Shown here piece by piece: positions 17,582-24,961 of a stretch of DNA of 33,416 nt. The notes under the pieces were generated by a model that was given only the letters and a program-made list of their open reading frames with translations, had not been told where the DNA came from and did not search any database. The DNA is from an uncultured Pseudomonadota bacterium (GTDB taxonomy: Bacteria; Myxococcota_A; UBA9042; CAIXZC01), in assembly GCA_937884235.1 (NCBI GenBank), contig CALGBT010000575.1, positions 1-33,416 of the forward strand, read 5' to 3'. Numbering within the stretch: position 1 is the first letter of the stretch; the number at the start of each line of letters is the position of its first letter. Made by a program: the position numbers and the translations under genes.

Positions 17582-19381
17582 CTAATTACCGCAGGAAGGT
17601 GCCGGGCCGCCGCGTTCTTCAGCGGCGAGTTGCTTCTTGCAGCCTTCGAAGGTGGGGTTGTGCTGGCAGATGTTCTTCTGCACGGTAGCGGCGTCGATAC
17701 CGGAGAACTGGTGGCGTCCATCAGCAATCCAGGTCGGGGAGCCGGAGATGCCAAGCTGCTTGGCAAGCTTCATGTCGTCGAGGAGCATCTTCGTTCCGTC
17801 GCCCTTGAAGCATTCTTCGATGACCGCAGCATCGATACCGTCGGTGGCGCATGCCTGCCAGTTGGTATCTTTGATATTCTTGTTGCGGCAGAGGATGTAG
17901 GTCATGTACTTCGCGGGGTACTTGGTGATGGCGCAGAGTTCACGGATGTTTTCGTCAACTTCGCTCTGGCCGTGCATGGAGGTAGGCTTGCCGTCCTGCT
18001 CGTCGCCGATGAAGTGGACGGAGAACTTGATTTCGTCGCCAAAGGCGGCGAGGACTTCTTCCATGGCATTGAGAGCTTTCAGGCCGAAGGGGCATTCTGA
18101 CATGACGAAGACTTCGAGCTGTCCTTTGACCTCGGCGCGGCAGAGGAGGTTGTTGGCGCAGGTTTCGTCGTCGCAGTCAACCTTGCCGTTGCCGGTGTCG
18201 TCGACTTTGTTGTCGCAGATCTCGGCGTTGGGGTCGTGCTGGGCACGGCCGGCGAAGACCTTCCAGGTGCCAGTCTTGGAGGGCTTGAGGAAGCGCTGCA
18301 GGCGGGCGTAGCCGTCGCCTTTCTCCACGTCGTTGCCAAAGAGAATGACGGGGAGGAAGGTGATGCCTTCGTCAGCGTAGAGCTTCTTGGCTTCTTCTTC
18401 GGCCCAGTCGAGTTTCCGTATTTTCATGCCGGGGAACATGGAGCCAAAGCTGCTCTGCAGCCGTGCGGTGTCGCAGCTACGGTCGGTGCAGCGCTTGTCT
18501 TCGAGGATGATGGCTTCGAATTCCACGGGCGGCGGAATGTCGGAGCAGGCCTGGGGCTTGGAGCCTTCGGGCAGACCACCGCAGATGGCGCGCATGTAGT
18601 CCGCTTCGCCACGGCCACCACGGTAGGGCTGGTCGTTGAGGAACATGGTGGGGCTGCCACGGGCGCCGGCCTTCTGGGAGAGCTCGTAGGAGGCCTTGAG
18701 CAGGCCCTTGCCTTCTTCGCCTTCGTAGCATTCTTTCAGCTTCGGAATCTCGGCTTCAAAGCCGGCTTCCTTGGCGCATCCTTCCCAGTTACCGGGGATG
18801 GCGCGCATGTTCTTGTTCATGCAGTCGAGGATGCCGAAGTACTTGTAGTTCTCGGCGAGGTGCAGCTGGGCGCACATCTGGATGATGTTGCCCTGGACTT
18901 CTGCTTCACCGTGCATGGAGGTGAGCTGGTCGCCCTGGACGTTGCCGATGTATTCGAGGCGGAAGTCAACATAGTCGCCGACCTTCTTGAGGACTGGGCT
19001 GATGCCATTCATGACCTGGGTACCAAAGGGGCATTGGGACATGACGTGGAAGGTGAACTTGACTTTGGCGCCGGAAGCGTTGGCTTCGGGCTTGGCTTCT
19101 TCGGGCTTGGCTTCAGCAGGCTTGGCCTCTTCGGGCTTGGCTTCTGCAGGCTTGGCTTCTTCGGGTTTGGCTTCTTCCGGTTTGGCCTCAGCAGGCTTGG
19201 CCTCTTCGGGCTTGGCTTCCGCTGGCTTGGCTTCTTCGGGCTTGGCCTCTGCGGGCTTGGCCTCTTCCTTCTTGGCCTCTTCCTTCTTGGCCTCTTCCTT
19301 CTTTCCTTCGTCAGCAGCCTTGGGTTGGCAGGCGACTGCAAAGGCGAGCAGCACGGACAGCACCAACAGTTTCACTCTCAT
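17582..19381 (-). CDS. Exported protein with three thioredoxin-like domains and an EAKP-repeat linker
   Basis: This 599-residue protein has an N-terminal signal, probably of lipoprotein type (LLAFAVAC, Cys18, an atypical lipobox). A Glu/Ala/Lys/Pro repeat spans 26-100. Domain A (about 106-270) begins HVMSQCPFG with Cys117 and has a cis-Pro-like GSPTMFLND near 242-250. Domain B (about 286-375) has CTDRSC (Cys298, Cys303) and FLPVILFG. A MopE-like spacer (388-414, ICDNKVDDTGNG) follows. Domain C (about 422-575) repeats FVMSECPFG with Cys430 and GSPTWIADG. A and C resemble each other and the DsbA/GILT class, but the usual CxxC is replaced by C-P-F-G. It is probably periplasmic; a disulfide role is inferred. 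ATG 19381 has GAGGAG six bases upstream. Confidence 0.87.
   Translation of the reverse strand: MRVKLLVLSVLLAFAVACQPKAADEGKKEEAKKEEAKKEEAKPAEAKPEEAKPAEAKPEEAKPAEAKPEEAKPEEAKPAEAKPEEAKPAEAKPEEAKPEANASGAKVKFTFHVMSQCPFGTQVMNGISPVLKKVGDYVDFRLEYIGNVQGDQLTSMHGEAEVQGNIIQMCAQLHLAENYKYFGILDCMNKNMRAIPGNWEGCAKEAGFEAEIPKLKECYEGEEGKGLLKASYELSQKAGARGSPTMFLNDQPYRGGRGEADYMRAICGGLPEGSKPQACSDIPPPVEFEAIILEDKRCTDRSCDTARLQSSFGSMFPGMKIRKLDWAEEEAKKLYADEGITFLPVILFGNDVEKGDGYARLQRFLKPSKTGTWKVFAGRAQHDPNAEICDNKVDDTGNGKVDCDDETCANNLLCRAEVKGQLEVFVMSECPFGLKALNAMEEVLAAFGDEIKFSVHFIGDEQDGKPTSMHGQSEVDENIRELCAITKYPAKYMTYILCRNKNIKDTNWQACATDGIDAAVIEECFKGDGTKMLLDDMKLAKQLGISGSPTWIADGRHQFSGIDAATVQKNICQHNPTFEGCKKQLAAEERGGPAPSCGN
19082..19306 (-). 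repeat. Coding tandem repeat, EEAKPAEAKP linker
   Basis: About 15-base units (GAGGCCAAGCCG-like, five-residue E-A-K-P-x blocks) repeat across 225 bases and encode residues 26-100 of the triple thioredoxin-fold protein. Third-position differences between units show that it is not a very recent expansion. The encoded linker should be an extended, charged spacer between membrane anchor and domains. Confidence 0.85.
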
Positions 19382-19460
19382 TTGATTCTCCTCTACTGGT
19401 TATCCAAAAAAAAGTCTCGATTACGCGTTTCAAGTGTGGCCATTGGCCAACTGCCGAGGG

Positions 19461-19489
19461 ATGATAATCGACGCCTAATGGCAATGCAA
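19461..19489 (-). promoter_or_regulatory. Putative promoter of the nine-gene minus-strand run
   Basis: On the minus strand TTGCAT (19489-19484), a 17-bp spacer and TATCAT (19466-19461) form a plausible promoter with a good -10. Just past it, where the start site should fall, two TGGCCA palindromes (19437-19442 and 19444-19449) stand one base apart and could be an operator. Confidence 0.45.
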
Positions 19490-19570
19490 CCCCTTTCTTT
19501 AACAGAGAAGTGTGCGGCTTATTTCTGGAAATTGATGGCGGGTCCTGTTAGGATGGCAACGAGGTAGACG

Positions 19571-20014
19571 ATGCGGATTCTCGTCCTCAACGGTCCGAAC
19601 TTGAACCTACTGGGGGAGAGAGAGCGGGCGCTGTATGGTTCTACGACGCTGGATGGGGTCGAGGCGATGCTCTCTGCTCAAGCATCGCGGCGCTCCGTTG
19701 AGTTGTTGTTTTTCCAAAGCAACCACGAAGGCGCGCTGATCGATCGGCTGCATCAGGCGCGAGGGCAGGTGGACGGAGTTGTTTTTAACCCAGGGGCTTA
19801 TGCACACACCTCTGTTGCACTGTTGGACGCGCTACTGGCCGTGGCTCTGCCGGTGGTCGAAGTGCACGTGACCAATCTGGACCGCCGGGAGGACTTTCGG
19901 CGACGCTCCATCACGGCTGCAGGGGCCCTGGCTCGCATTGATGGCTTTGGCGCAGACGGTTATCGTCTGGCTTTGGATGGGCTGGTCAATTACCTGCAAC
20001 TAGACAAGAGTTGA
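19571..20014 (+). CDS. aroQ: 3-dehydroquinate dehydratase, type II
   Basis: This 147-residue cytoplasmic enzyme of the shikimate pathway dehydrates 3-dehydroquinate to 3-dehydroshikimate. It has the typical type II length and motifs: LNGPNLNLLG at 6-15, catalytic Tyr22 in ALYGSTT, QSNHEG at 49-54, NPGAYAHTS at 73-81 (Asn73, His79), EVHVTN at 97-102 with the catalytic His99, and FRRRSITAAG near 109-118. GAGG lies six bases before the ATG. The gene heads a plus-strand run: the TPR gene follows after nine bases. Its presence at the head of an apparently envelope or motility-related operon is probably incidental co-transcription. Confidence 0.97.
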   Translation: MRILVLNGPNLNLLGERERALYGSTTLDGVEAMLSAQASRRSVELLFFQSNHEGALIDRLHQARGQVDGVVFNPGAYAHTSVALLDALLAVALPVVEVHVTNLDRREDFRRRSITAAGALARIDGFGADGYRLALDGLVNYLQLDKS

Positions 20015-20023
20015 CGGGAGACA

Positions 20024-21334
20024 ATGGCAGGAAAGAAACAGAAGCTGCTGCAGAAGGCTGACTCTTTCGCCCGGGACAAGAAGCTGAAGAAGGCGATCGC
20101 TCTCTACAAACAGGTCATTGAGGACGATGCTGCGGACATTCGGACGCGTTTGCGTCTCTCGGAGTTGCTCTATCAAGCCGGGCGTATGGCTGAAGCCCTC
20201 GATGTTTTGCAGTTTGTCGGCGACTACTACCGGGAGCATGGCTTTCTGCTCAAGAGCGTTGCGGTCTACAAGAAGATGCTGGAGGTGGAGCCGTCGCGTA
20301 CCGACCTGCATGGTACTCTGGCCCAACTCTATTTCCAGCTGGGGATGGCCCCTGACGCCATTCGGCAGTTCAAGGCGCATATCCGGGCATTGCTCAAGCA
20401 GGGCAGAGTCCTCGACAGTCTCTTTGTGGTCCGCAGTATGTTGGAGTTGGATCCTGGCAACGTTTCGGATCGCCTGCGGCTGGCTGAGGGCTTCTCCTTC
20501 CATGAGATGATCGATGAAGCGGCCGTGGAATACCGGCGCGTACTCTCCCTCCTGGAGAAGGCTGACCGACAGTCGGAGTGGGGGCGGGTCGCCATGCGCT
20601 ACCTGCACCACAACCCTGAGGACGATAATATTCGGCGGCGGGTGGTGGAGTTCTTGATGCGGGAAGGGGATTATCACCGCTCGCTCCAGCACCTTTCAGT
20701 CTGCCTGGAGAAAGACCCCCGCGACACCCAGCTTCTGGACATCGCGGCCAATTGCTTCGAGATGCTGGGGCAGCCGGAGAAGGCAATCGTGGCCCTCAAG
20801 AGCATGGTTTCGGTCTTTCGACAGAAGGGGCTCTCCCATGAGGAGGTCAACATTCTGGCCAGAGTATTGGAGCTTGATCCCAAGGATGAACAGGCGCTGC
20901 GTGCATTGGGTGGCGAAGAGCCGGTTCCGGAAGAAGCCGGCGAAGAAGGATTCGTCGAGCTGGAGTGGGATATGCCGGCGGGCCATGGCGACCCCCCCCC
21001 AGTTACTGAGTTCGCAGCGACGGTTTACGAACCGGAGCCCCCCTCTTTCGCTGACGATTGGGCGGATGAGGCAACTATTGTTGAGCCGGTCAGTGAGGAT
21101 CTTTTGCGACAACTGATGCTTTATGCTGACGATGATCAGGTGCCCATGGCGGTGGACGTGCTACGTCTGCAGCGGGCTCTGGATGCTGGTGAGCCCATGT
21201 CACCGGCCGAGTTGGAGGCGGCGGGGGTGACCCTTTCGCCCAACGACCGCGAAGAACTGGAGTTCTTCCTCTCTTCCGGTCTGCGGGACGAAGCTCTGGC
21301 CATCTTGCAGGAACTGCACCTGCGCCTGAACTAG
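20024..21334 (+). CDS. Tetratricopeptide repeat protein
   Basis: This 436-residue soluble protein has no signal peptide. Residues ~1-290 are helical TPR-like units, for example FARDKKLKKAIALYKQVIEDD, LLYQAGRMAEALDVL, LYFQLGMAPDAIRQF and CFEMLGQPEKAIVALKSM. Residues ~295-365 form an acidic linker rich in E, P and D. The C-terminal ~70 residues end with REELEFFLSSGLRDEALAIL, a phrase type familiar from C-terminal TPRs of deltaproteobacterial scaffold proteins. GGGAG precedes the ATG by a few bases. It sits between aroQ (nine bases upstream) and the PilZ gene (14 bases downstream), so it may be a scaffold working with the PilZ protein. Partners are unknown. Confidence 0.9.
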   Translation: MAGKKQKLLQKADSFARDKKLKKAIALYKQVIEDDAADIRTRLRLSELLYQAGRMAEALDVLQFVGDYYREHGFLLKSVAVYKKMLEVEPSRTDLHGTLAQLYFQLGMAPDAIRQFKAHIRALLKQGRVLDSLFVVRSMLELDPGNVSDRLRLAEGFSFHEMIDEAAVEYRRVLSLLEKADRQSEWGRVAMRYLHHNPEDDNIRRRVVEFLMREGDYHRSLQHLSVCLEKDPRDTQLLDIAANCFEMLGQPEKAIVALKSMVSVFRQKGLSHEEVNILARVLELDPKDEQALRALGGEEPVPEEAGEEGFVELEWDMPAGHGDPPPVTEFAATVYEPEPPSFADDWADEATIVEPVSEDLLRQLMLYADDDQVPMAVDVLRLQRALDAGEPMSPAELEAAGVTLSPNDREELEFFLSSGLRDEALAILQELHLRLN

Positions 21335-21348
21335 CAGAGGAGAAGTGA

Positions 21349-22170
21349 ATGGGGGAGTCCAGGACAGGACCGTTGGCTTCAGTGGAGCGGCTGCTGCAGG
21401 ACCTGAGTGGGCGCGTGGAAGCGCTCCACGTGATGGTGGACCGGTTGGCCGATACCTCCGAATGGGAGGCATCAATCGCCAATGAAGAGGATGAAGTCAG
21501 CGCACTTCTGTCCGAGGCGGAGATGACTCAGGACCTCACCACCATGGCCGATGCGCGGGCTCATTCGAGTCAGGTGAGGGGTGAGGTGGTTGGTTCCTTC
21601 GATACTTTGGTGGAGGGGTTGCGGGGGGCTTTGGAGCAAGCCCTTGCGGAGGCAACTGGGGCACATCGGGCCCTGGAGGCTGAGCTGAATGAGGCAACCT
21701 CAGCGCTGGTCCAGCGCAAGACCGCGCTGGATGTTGCCGCAGAGAGGGCCCGCGGAGTACTAGCAGACCGGGTCGCACTGGAGCAGACCGCGGCCGCTGA
21801 CGAAGATGCGGTATCCTATGAGGAGACCCGCGTTTTTGACGAATCCTGGAGTGGTCAGGATGAGCGACGCCGCCATCGCCGCGACGCAGTGGCGGTGGAG
21901 GTCCGACTCCAGGATGGCGGTACGAGTGTGGCCGGCAGCACCGAGAATCTGAGTGCGGGTGGACTCTTCATCTCGACCTCTGCAGAGTTTGAATTGGGAG
22001 CCCTCCTCCACGTCTCGTGCACCCTTCCCGATGGACGGGTGGTGCGCGCCGATGGTCTTGTTTCCTGGACCCGGGGCGAGGATGTCGACGTTGAGTCGGG
22101 GATTGGCGTTGAGTTTCTGGCCATGTCTGAAGAGGACCGTAAGTTGTTGGAAGGCCTCGACGAAGACTAG
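21349..22170 (+). CDS. PilZ domain protein with N-terminal coiled coil
   Basis: This is a 273-residue cytoplasmic protein. Residues ~5-160 are rich in Leu, Ala and Glu with heptad-like spacing, so a long coiled coil is likely. The C-terminal PilZ domain (about 170-270) keeps both c-di-GMP-binding motifs: RRRHRR (RxxxR) near 174-179 and NLSAGG (N-x-S-x-x-G) near 201-206. Myxobacterial-type PilZ phrases GALLHVSCTLPDGR and SGIGVEFLAMS follow. It should therefore bind cyclic di-GMP. GAGGAG precedes the ATG. It is co-directional with the TPR gene and the MBL/HhH pair, which points to second-messenger control of a surface or DNA-related function, as an inference. Confidence 0.94.
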   Translation: MGESRTGPLASVERLLQDLSGRVEALHVMVDRLADTSEWEASIANEEDEVSALLSEAEMTQDLTTMADARAHSSQVRGEVVGSFDTLVEGLRGALEQALAEATGAHRALEAELNEATSALVQRKTALDVAAERARGVLADRVALEQTAAADEDAVSYEETRVFDESWSGQDERRRHRRDAVAVEVRLQDGGTSVAGSTENLSAGGLFISTSAEFELGALLHVSCTLPDGRVVRADGLVSWTRGEDVDVESGIGVEFLAMSEEDRKLLEGLDED

Positions 22171-22233
22171 TTTCAAGCCAGTGTTTTGTCCCGCGTGGTG
22201 TCAGGTTTGCCCCCGGGCCAGGAGAAACCGGCA

Positions 22234-23211
22234 GTGCGAAGCAGAATCTGGTTTGTAGCAGTCCTTCTTGTTTTTTCGCAGCTTGCTGCGCTCTCTGCTC
22301 AGGAGCTGAGCACCGGTCGCCAGCGACTTGTCGCCAACGAGTTGGAGGGGCCTCTTCTGGAAGTCCACTTTCTGGATGTTGGGCAAGGCGATTCAATCTA
22401 TGTCCGTACTCCCGGGAAGAAGCACTACCTGATCGATACCGGCACCCGGTCGGCTCGCAAGCAGATTATTCCCTATCTGCAGTACCTGGACGTCAAGGCC
22501 CTTGATGGTGTTCTGTTGACACACAGTCACCTCGACCATATCGGGGCTCTTTACTACATTGCTGATGCTTTTCCCATCAAGCGTCTCTACTACAGCGGTC
22601 ACGTTCATCCCAGCAGTCATAATCGCAAAACAGTGCAGCGGCTGAAAGACAAGAATGTGGCGTTGCGGCGAGTGCGGGCCGGGGATACCTTCGAATTGGA
22701 AGAGGGGGTCAAGGTTCAGGTGCTCCATCCGGGCAAGGACTGGAATGGCGACGTCGAGGACCCGAACAATATGTCCGTGGTGGTCCGGTTGACCTATGGT
22801 GACATTGATTTTCTCCTCACGGGTGATGCCGAAAAGCAGAGCGAAAAGCAGATCCTCAAGGATAAACTGGAATTGAAGTCGGAGTTTCTCAAGGTCGGTC
22901 ATCACGGTAGCGAAACTTCCAGCACTGAGGAGTTTCTTGATACCGTGGAGCCGCTCTACGCAATAGTTTCATGTGGGGAGGGCAACAAGTTCAACCATCC
23001 CCACGCCTCGACCATGGAGAAACTGCGTGCTCGAGACATAACGATTCTGCGAACAGATCAAAACGGGACCATCGGCATTTACACCAATGGTAAGCGGGTG
23101 ATGATCAAGATTAAGGGCAAGGACTGGCAGCCAGTTTCATTCCTGGTGAGACCACCGGTGAACGGGGCTGGCTGGATTGTAGTTCATAACCGAGGGGGTT
23201 CATATGCGTAG
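22234..23211 (+). CDS. Exported ComEC-type metallo-beta-lactamase-fold hydrolase
   Basis: This 325-residue protein has a signal peptide MRSRIWFVAVLLVFSQLAALSA and a metallo-beta-lactamase domain of the ComEC/Rec2 C-terminal kind. Motifs are LDVGQGDSI near 47-55, THSHLDH at 96-102 (H97, H99, D101, H102), NMSVVVRL, FLLTGD, VGHHGS near 220 and FNHPH near 255. ComEC's membrane channel domain is missing. I prefer GTG 22234 as start, because it gives a clean signal peptide and has GGAG nine bases upstream; an in-frame TTG at 22186 would bury the signal behind 16 residues. It overlaps the HhH gene by eight bases. It is probably a periplasmic or secreted nuclease or phosphodiesterase. Confidence 0.9.
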   Translation: MRSRIWFVAVLLVFSQLAALSAQELSTGRQRLVANELEGPLLEVHFLDVGQGDSIYVRTPGKKHYLIDTGTRSARKQIIPYLQYLDVKALDGVLLTHSHLDHIGALYYIADAFPIKRLYYSGHVHPSSHNRKTVQRLKDKNVALRRVRAGDTFELEEGVKVQVLHPGKDWNGDVEDPNNMSVVVRLTYGDIDFLLTGDAEKQSEKQILKDKLELKSEFLKVGHHGSETSSTEEFLDTVEPLYAIVSCGEGNKFNHPHASTMEKLRARDITILRTDQNGTIGIYTNGKRVMIKIKGKDWQPVSFLVRPPVNGAGWIVVHNRGGSYA

Positions 23212-23926
23212 AAGTGTTCTAACCATCATTGCTGCTTTGAGTTTGCTCCTGGTTGTTCCCGCATTGGCCGGTCCCACCGGCCCTGAGGGGTCACCGGTGC
23301 GCAAGGACATCAACGAGGCTTCGGCCAAGGATCTGATGAAGATCAATGGCATTGGCAAGAAGACCGCAGCCAAGATTATTGAGAAGCGCACGGAACTTGG
23401 CAAGTTCACTTCCATGCACCAGATCAAGACGATCAAGGGATTTGGTCGGGCAACCCTGGTCAAGCTCATCTGTGGTTTTTACGTCAAGGAAGAAGGCGAA
23501 CTTCCCTGCACTGTGGAGAAAGGCCCCGTTGGTCCCACGGAGAAGATCAATATCAACACTGCGGACCTCAAGGAACTCACGAAGATCAAGGGGATGGGCA
23601 AGAAGAAGGGCACCCTGATCATGGAATATCGTCGGGACAAAGGTTGGTTCCGCTCTCCGCACGAGTTGACCAACATCAAGGGCATCGGCAAGAAGACCGT
23701 GGAGAATATGCTCCCCTACGTGGAGGTTCGCCTGGACATCAATCTGGCTCGTGCGGCGCAGTTCGAGGCCCTGGGATTTGCCAACGGTGACACAATTGTT
23801 GAGGCCCGGAAGGCCGCCGGTGGATTCAAGTCTCTGGATGACTTCGCCAAGACTGCCGGTGTAGCTGCCGATGCTTTTGAGAAGGCTAAGGATGTGCTGA
23901 CCTGGACTGAACCTGCAGGGAAGTAA
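23204..23926 (+). CDS. Exported ComEA-like helix-hairpin-helix protein
   Basis: This 240-residue protein has a signal peptide (MRRSVLTIIAALSLLLVVPALA) and three consecutive ComEA-type units. Unit 1 (35-90) has DINEAS, GIGKKTA at 49-55 and GFGRATL at 79-85. Unit 2 (115-172) has ININTAD, GMGKKKG at 130-136 and GIGKKTV at 160-166. Unit 3 (178-232) begins DINLAR but has lost the Gly-rich hairpins. These motifs bind the DNA backbone without sequence specificity; ComEA is the DNA receptor in natural transformation. Cys90 and Cys102 could form a disulfide. The ATG lies inside the end of the MBL gene, after GAGGGGG, so the two are translationally coupled. Confidence 0.93.
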   Translation: MRRSVLTIIAALSLLLVVPALAGPTGPEGSPVRKDINEASAKDLMKINGIGKKTAAKIIEKRTELGKFTSMHQIKTIKGFGRATLVKLICGFYVKEEGELPCTVEKGPVGPTEKININTADLKELTKIKGMGKKKGTLIMEYRRDKGWFRSPHELTNIKGIGKKTVENMLPYVEVRLDINLARAAQFEALGFANGDTIVEARKAAGGFKSLDDFAKTAGVAADAFEKAKDVLTWTEPAGK

Positions 23927-23938
23927 CTAGCTGGCGCT

Positions 23939-24805
23939 TCACCACTTCATCTTGTCGAACCAATCCCGCTGCAGCAGTGACGCAAAATCCATGGACCATG
24001 CCACGGCCACGTGGATGGTCACCCCACCCCAGATATTCTTGGTCCGTAGTGCCAGAATGCCCAGGACGCTGCCGGCGATGATCGCCCCGAGGGCTTCCAA
24101 TCCCGGTTTGGAGAAGTGAATCATGCAGTAGGGGGTCATCATGAAGAGAACGGCACGCCAGCCCCATTTGTGTTTCAACTCGTTGAGCATGAAGCCTCTG
24201 AAGAAGACCTCCAGAGAGAAGAACTGCAGTGCATAGAAGGCTTCCCACAGGAGCAGCGATTGGATTGAGTCGGGGTAGCGATAGAAGGGGTAGGTCTTCT
24301 GGAAGGCTTCCTGGTACGAAACGACCCAGACGCAGCCGGCGACGGGGAGGAAGAGCAGGGCGTATATCCACAGGTGCTTGAAGAAACCGCGGGGCGAAAG
24401 GCCCAGACCGGTCAGGGGCCGTTTGAGCAGGAAGAGATGGACGATTCCCGGAATGACCAGATAGAAGAACATGCACCCCAGAGACCAGGAGATGCGCATG
24501 GTGAGGGAGACCTTCCAGGGCTCCAATGTCTGCAGGGAATCGCCGGTCACGGGCCCCCAGATACCGAGAGTATCAATGAGCAAGCGGGCGGCCCAGACCT
24601 GATAGTCGTGGCTCAGGACCAGATAGTTGAGCAAGAAGAGCACCATGCAGGAGACGTAGACGACCGTCAGCACGCGGCCGTCGGTAGTGGCGCCGGGTTT
24701 GACGTATTCCTCGTCAATCGCCCGCAAATGCGAGAGCAGGGCCCAATCCAGGAGCCGCATAATCGGACCGCTCGGGGCGACTTTCACCTCTTTCTTCCTT
24801 CCCAT
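23939..24805 (-). CDS. CPBP family intramembrane protease-like protein
   Basis: This 288-residue polytopic membrane protein has about seven hydrophobic helices and the CPBP (Rce1-like, CAAX protease and bacteriocin processing) motifs. These are SLEVFFRG with Glu199 and Arg203, MIHFSKP with His230, and TIHVAVAW with His265. The classical first motif is EExxxR; here the first Glu is replaced by Leu198, a variant I have seen described in other bacterial members but one that leaves proteolytic activity uncertain. The start ATG 24805 is followed by a polar N-terminus (MGRKKEVKVAPSG). It converges with the HhH gene, 12 bases apart, and diverges from the ABC operon. No sortase or exosortase-like partner is nearby. 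Confidence 0.88.
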   Translation of the reverse strand: MGRKKEVKVAPSGPIMRLLDWALLSHLRAIDEEYVKPGATTDGRVLTVVYVSCMVLFLLNYLVLSHDYQVWAARLLIDTLGIWGPVTGDSLQTLEPWKVSLTMRISWSLGCMFFYLVIPGIVHLFLLKRPLTGLGLSPRGFFKHLWIYALLFLPVAGCVWVVSYQEAFQKTYPFYRYPDSIQSLLLWEAFYALQFFSLEVFFRGFMLNELKHKWGWRAVLFMMTPYCMIHFSKPGLEALGAIIAGSVLGILALRTKNIWGGVTIHVAVAWSMDFASLLQRDWFDKMKW

Positions 24806-24841
24806 CCATGCCTCGCAGTCTACGGGAGCAGATGCTCGGCA

Positions 24842-24870
24842 TCATGCCAGACCCCCAAACCTCGCGCAAG
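24842..24870 (-). promoter_or_regulatory. Possible promoter of the CPBP gene
   Basis: On the minus strand TTGCGC (24870-24865) and CATGAT (24847-24842) are 17 bp apart. Matches are modest (three and four of six), and the predicted start is about 30 bases before the ATG. Confidence 0.3.
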
Positions 24871-24925
24871 CGGTACGTAGTCGCCAGGCAGGGGGACTGT
24901 CGGTGCGACGTGGTGCCGTTACCAA

Positions 24926-24954
24926 TTGACAGCGACTCGCTGCCGGCCTAGGCT
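24926..24954 (+). promoter_or_regulatory. Strong promoter that appears to give a leaderless transcript
   Basis: TTGACA (24926-24931) is a perfect -35. A 17-bp spacer is followed by TAGGCT (24949-24954). A start site seven bases after the -10 falls at 24961 or 24962, that is, at the ATG of the lipoprotein gene. No Shine-Dalgarno sequence precedes that ATG, which agrees with a leaderless mRNA. Confidence 0.6.
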
Positions 24955-24961
24955 TGGCGGC

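Noticed and set aside
19082-19306. Regular DNA repeat that looks like a tandem or CRISPR-like array
   Set aside because: The units are about 15 bases without unique spacers, are in frame, and encode the E-A-K-P linker.
18236-19567. Open frame of 443 codons on the plus strand with Gly/Leu/Phe repeats
   Set aside because: It is antisense to the thioredoxin-fold gene; its repeats are the mirror of the EAKP linker. The minus strand has domains, a ribosome-binding site and a signal peptide.
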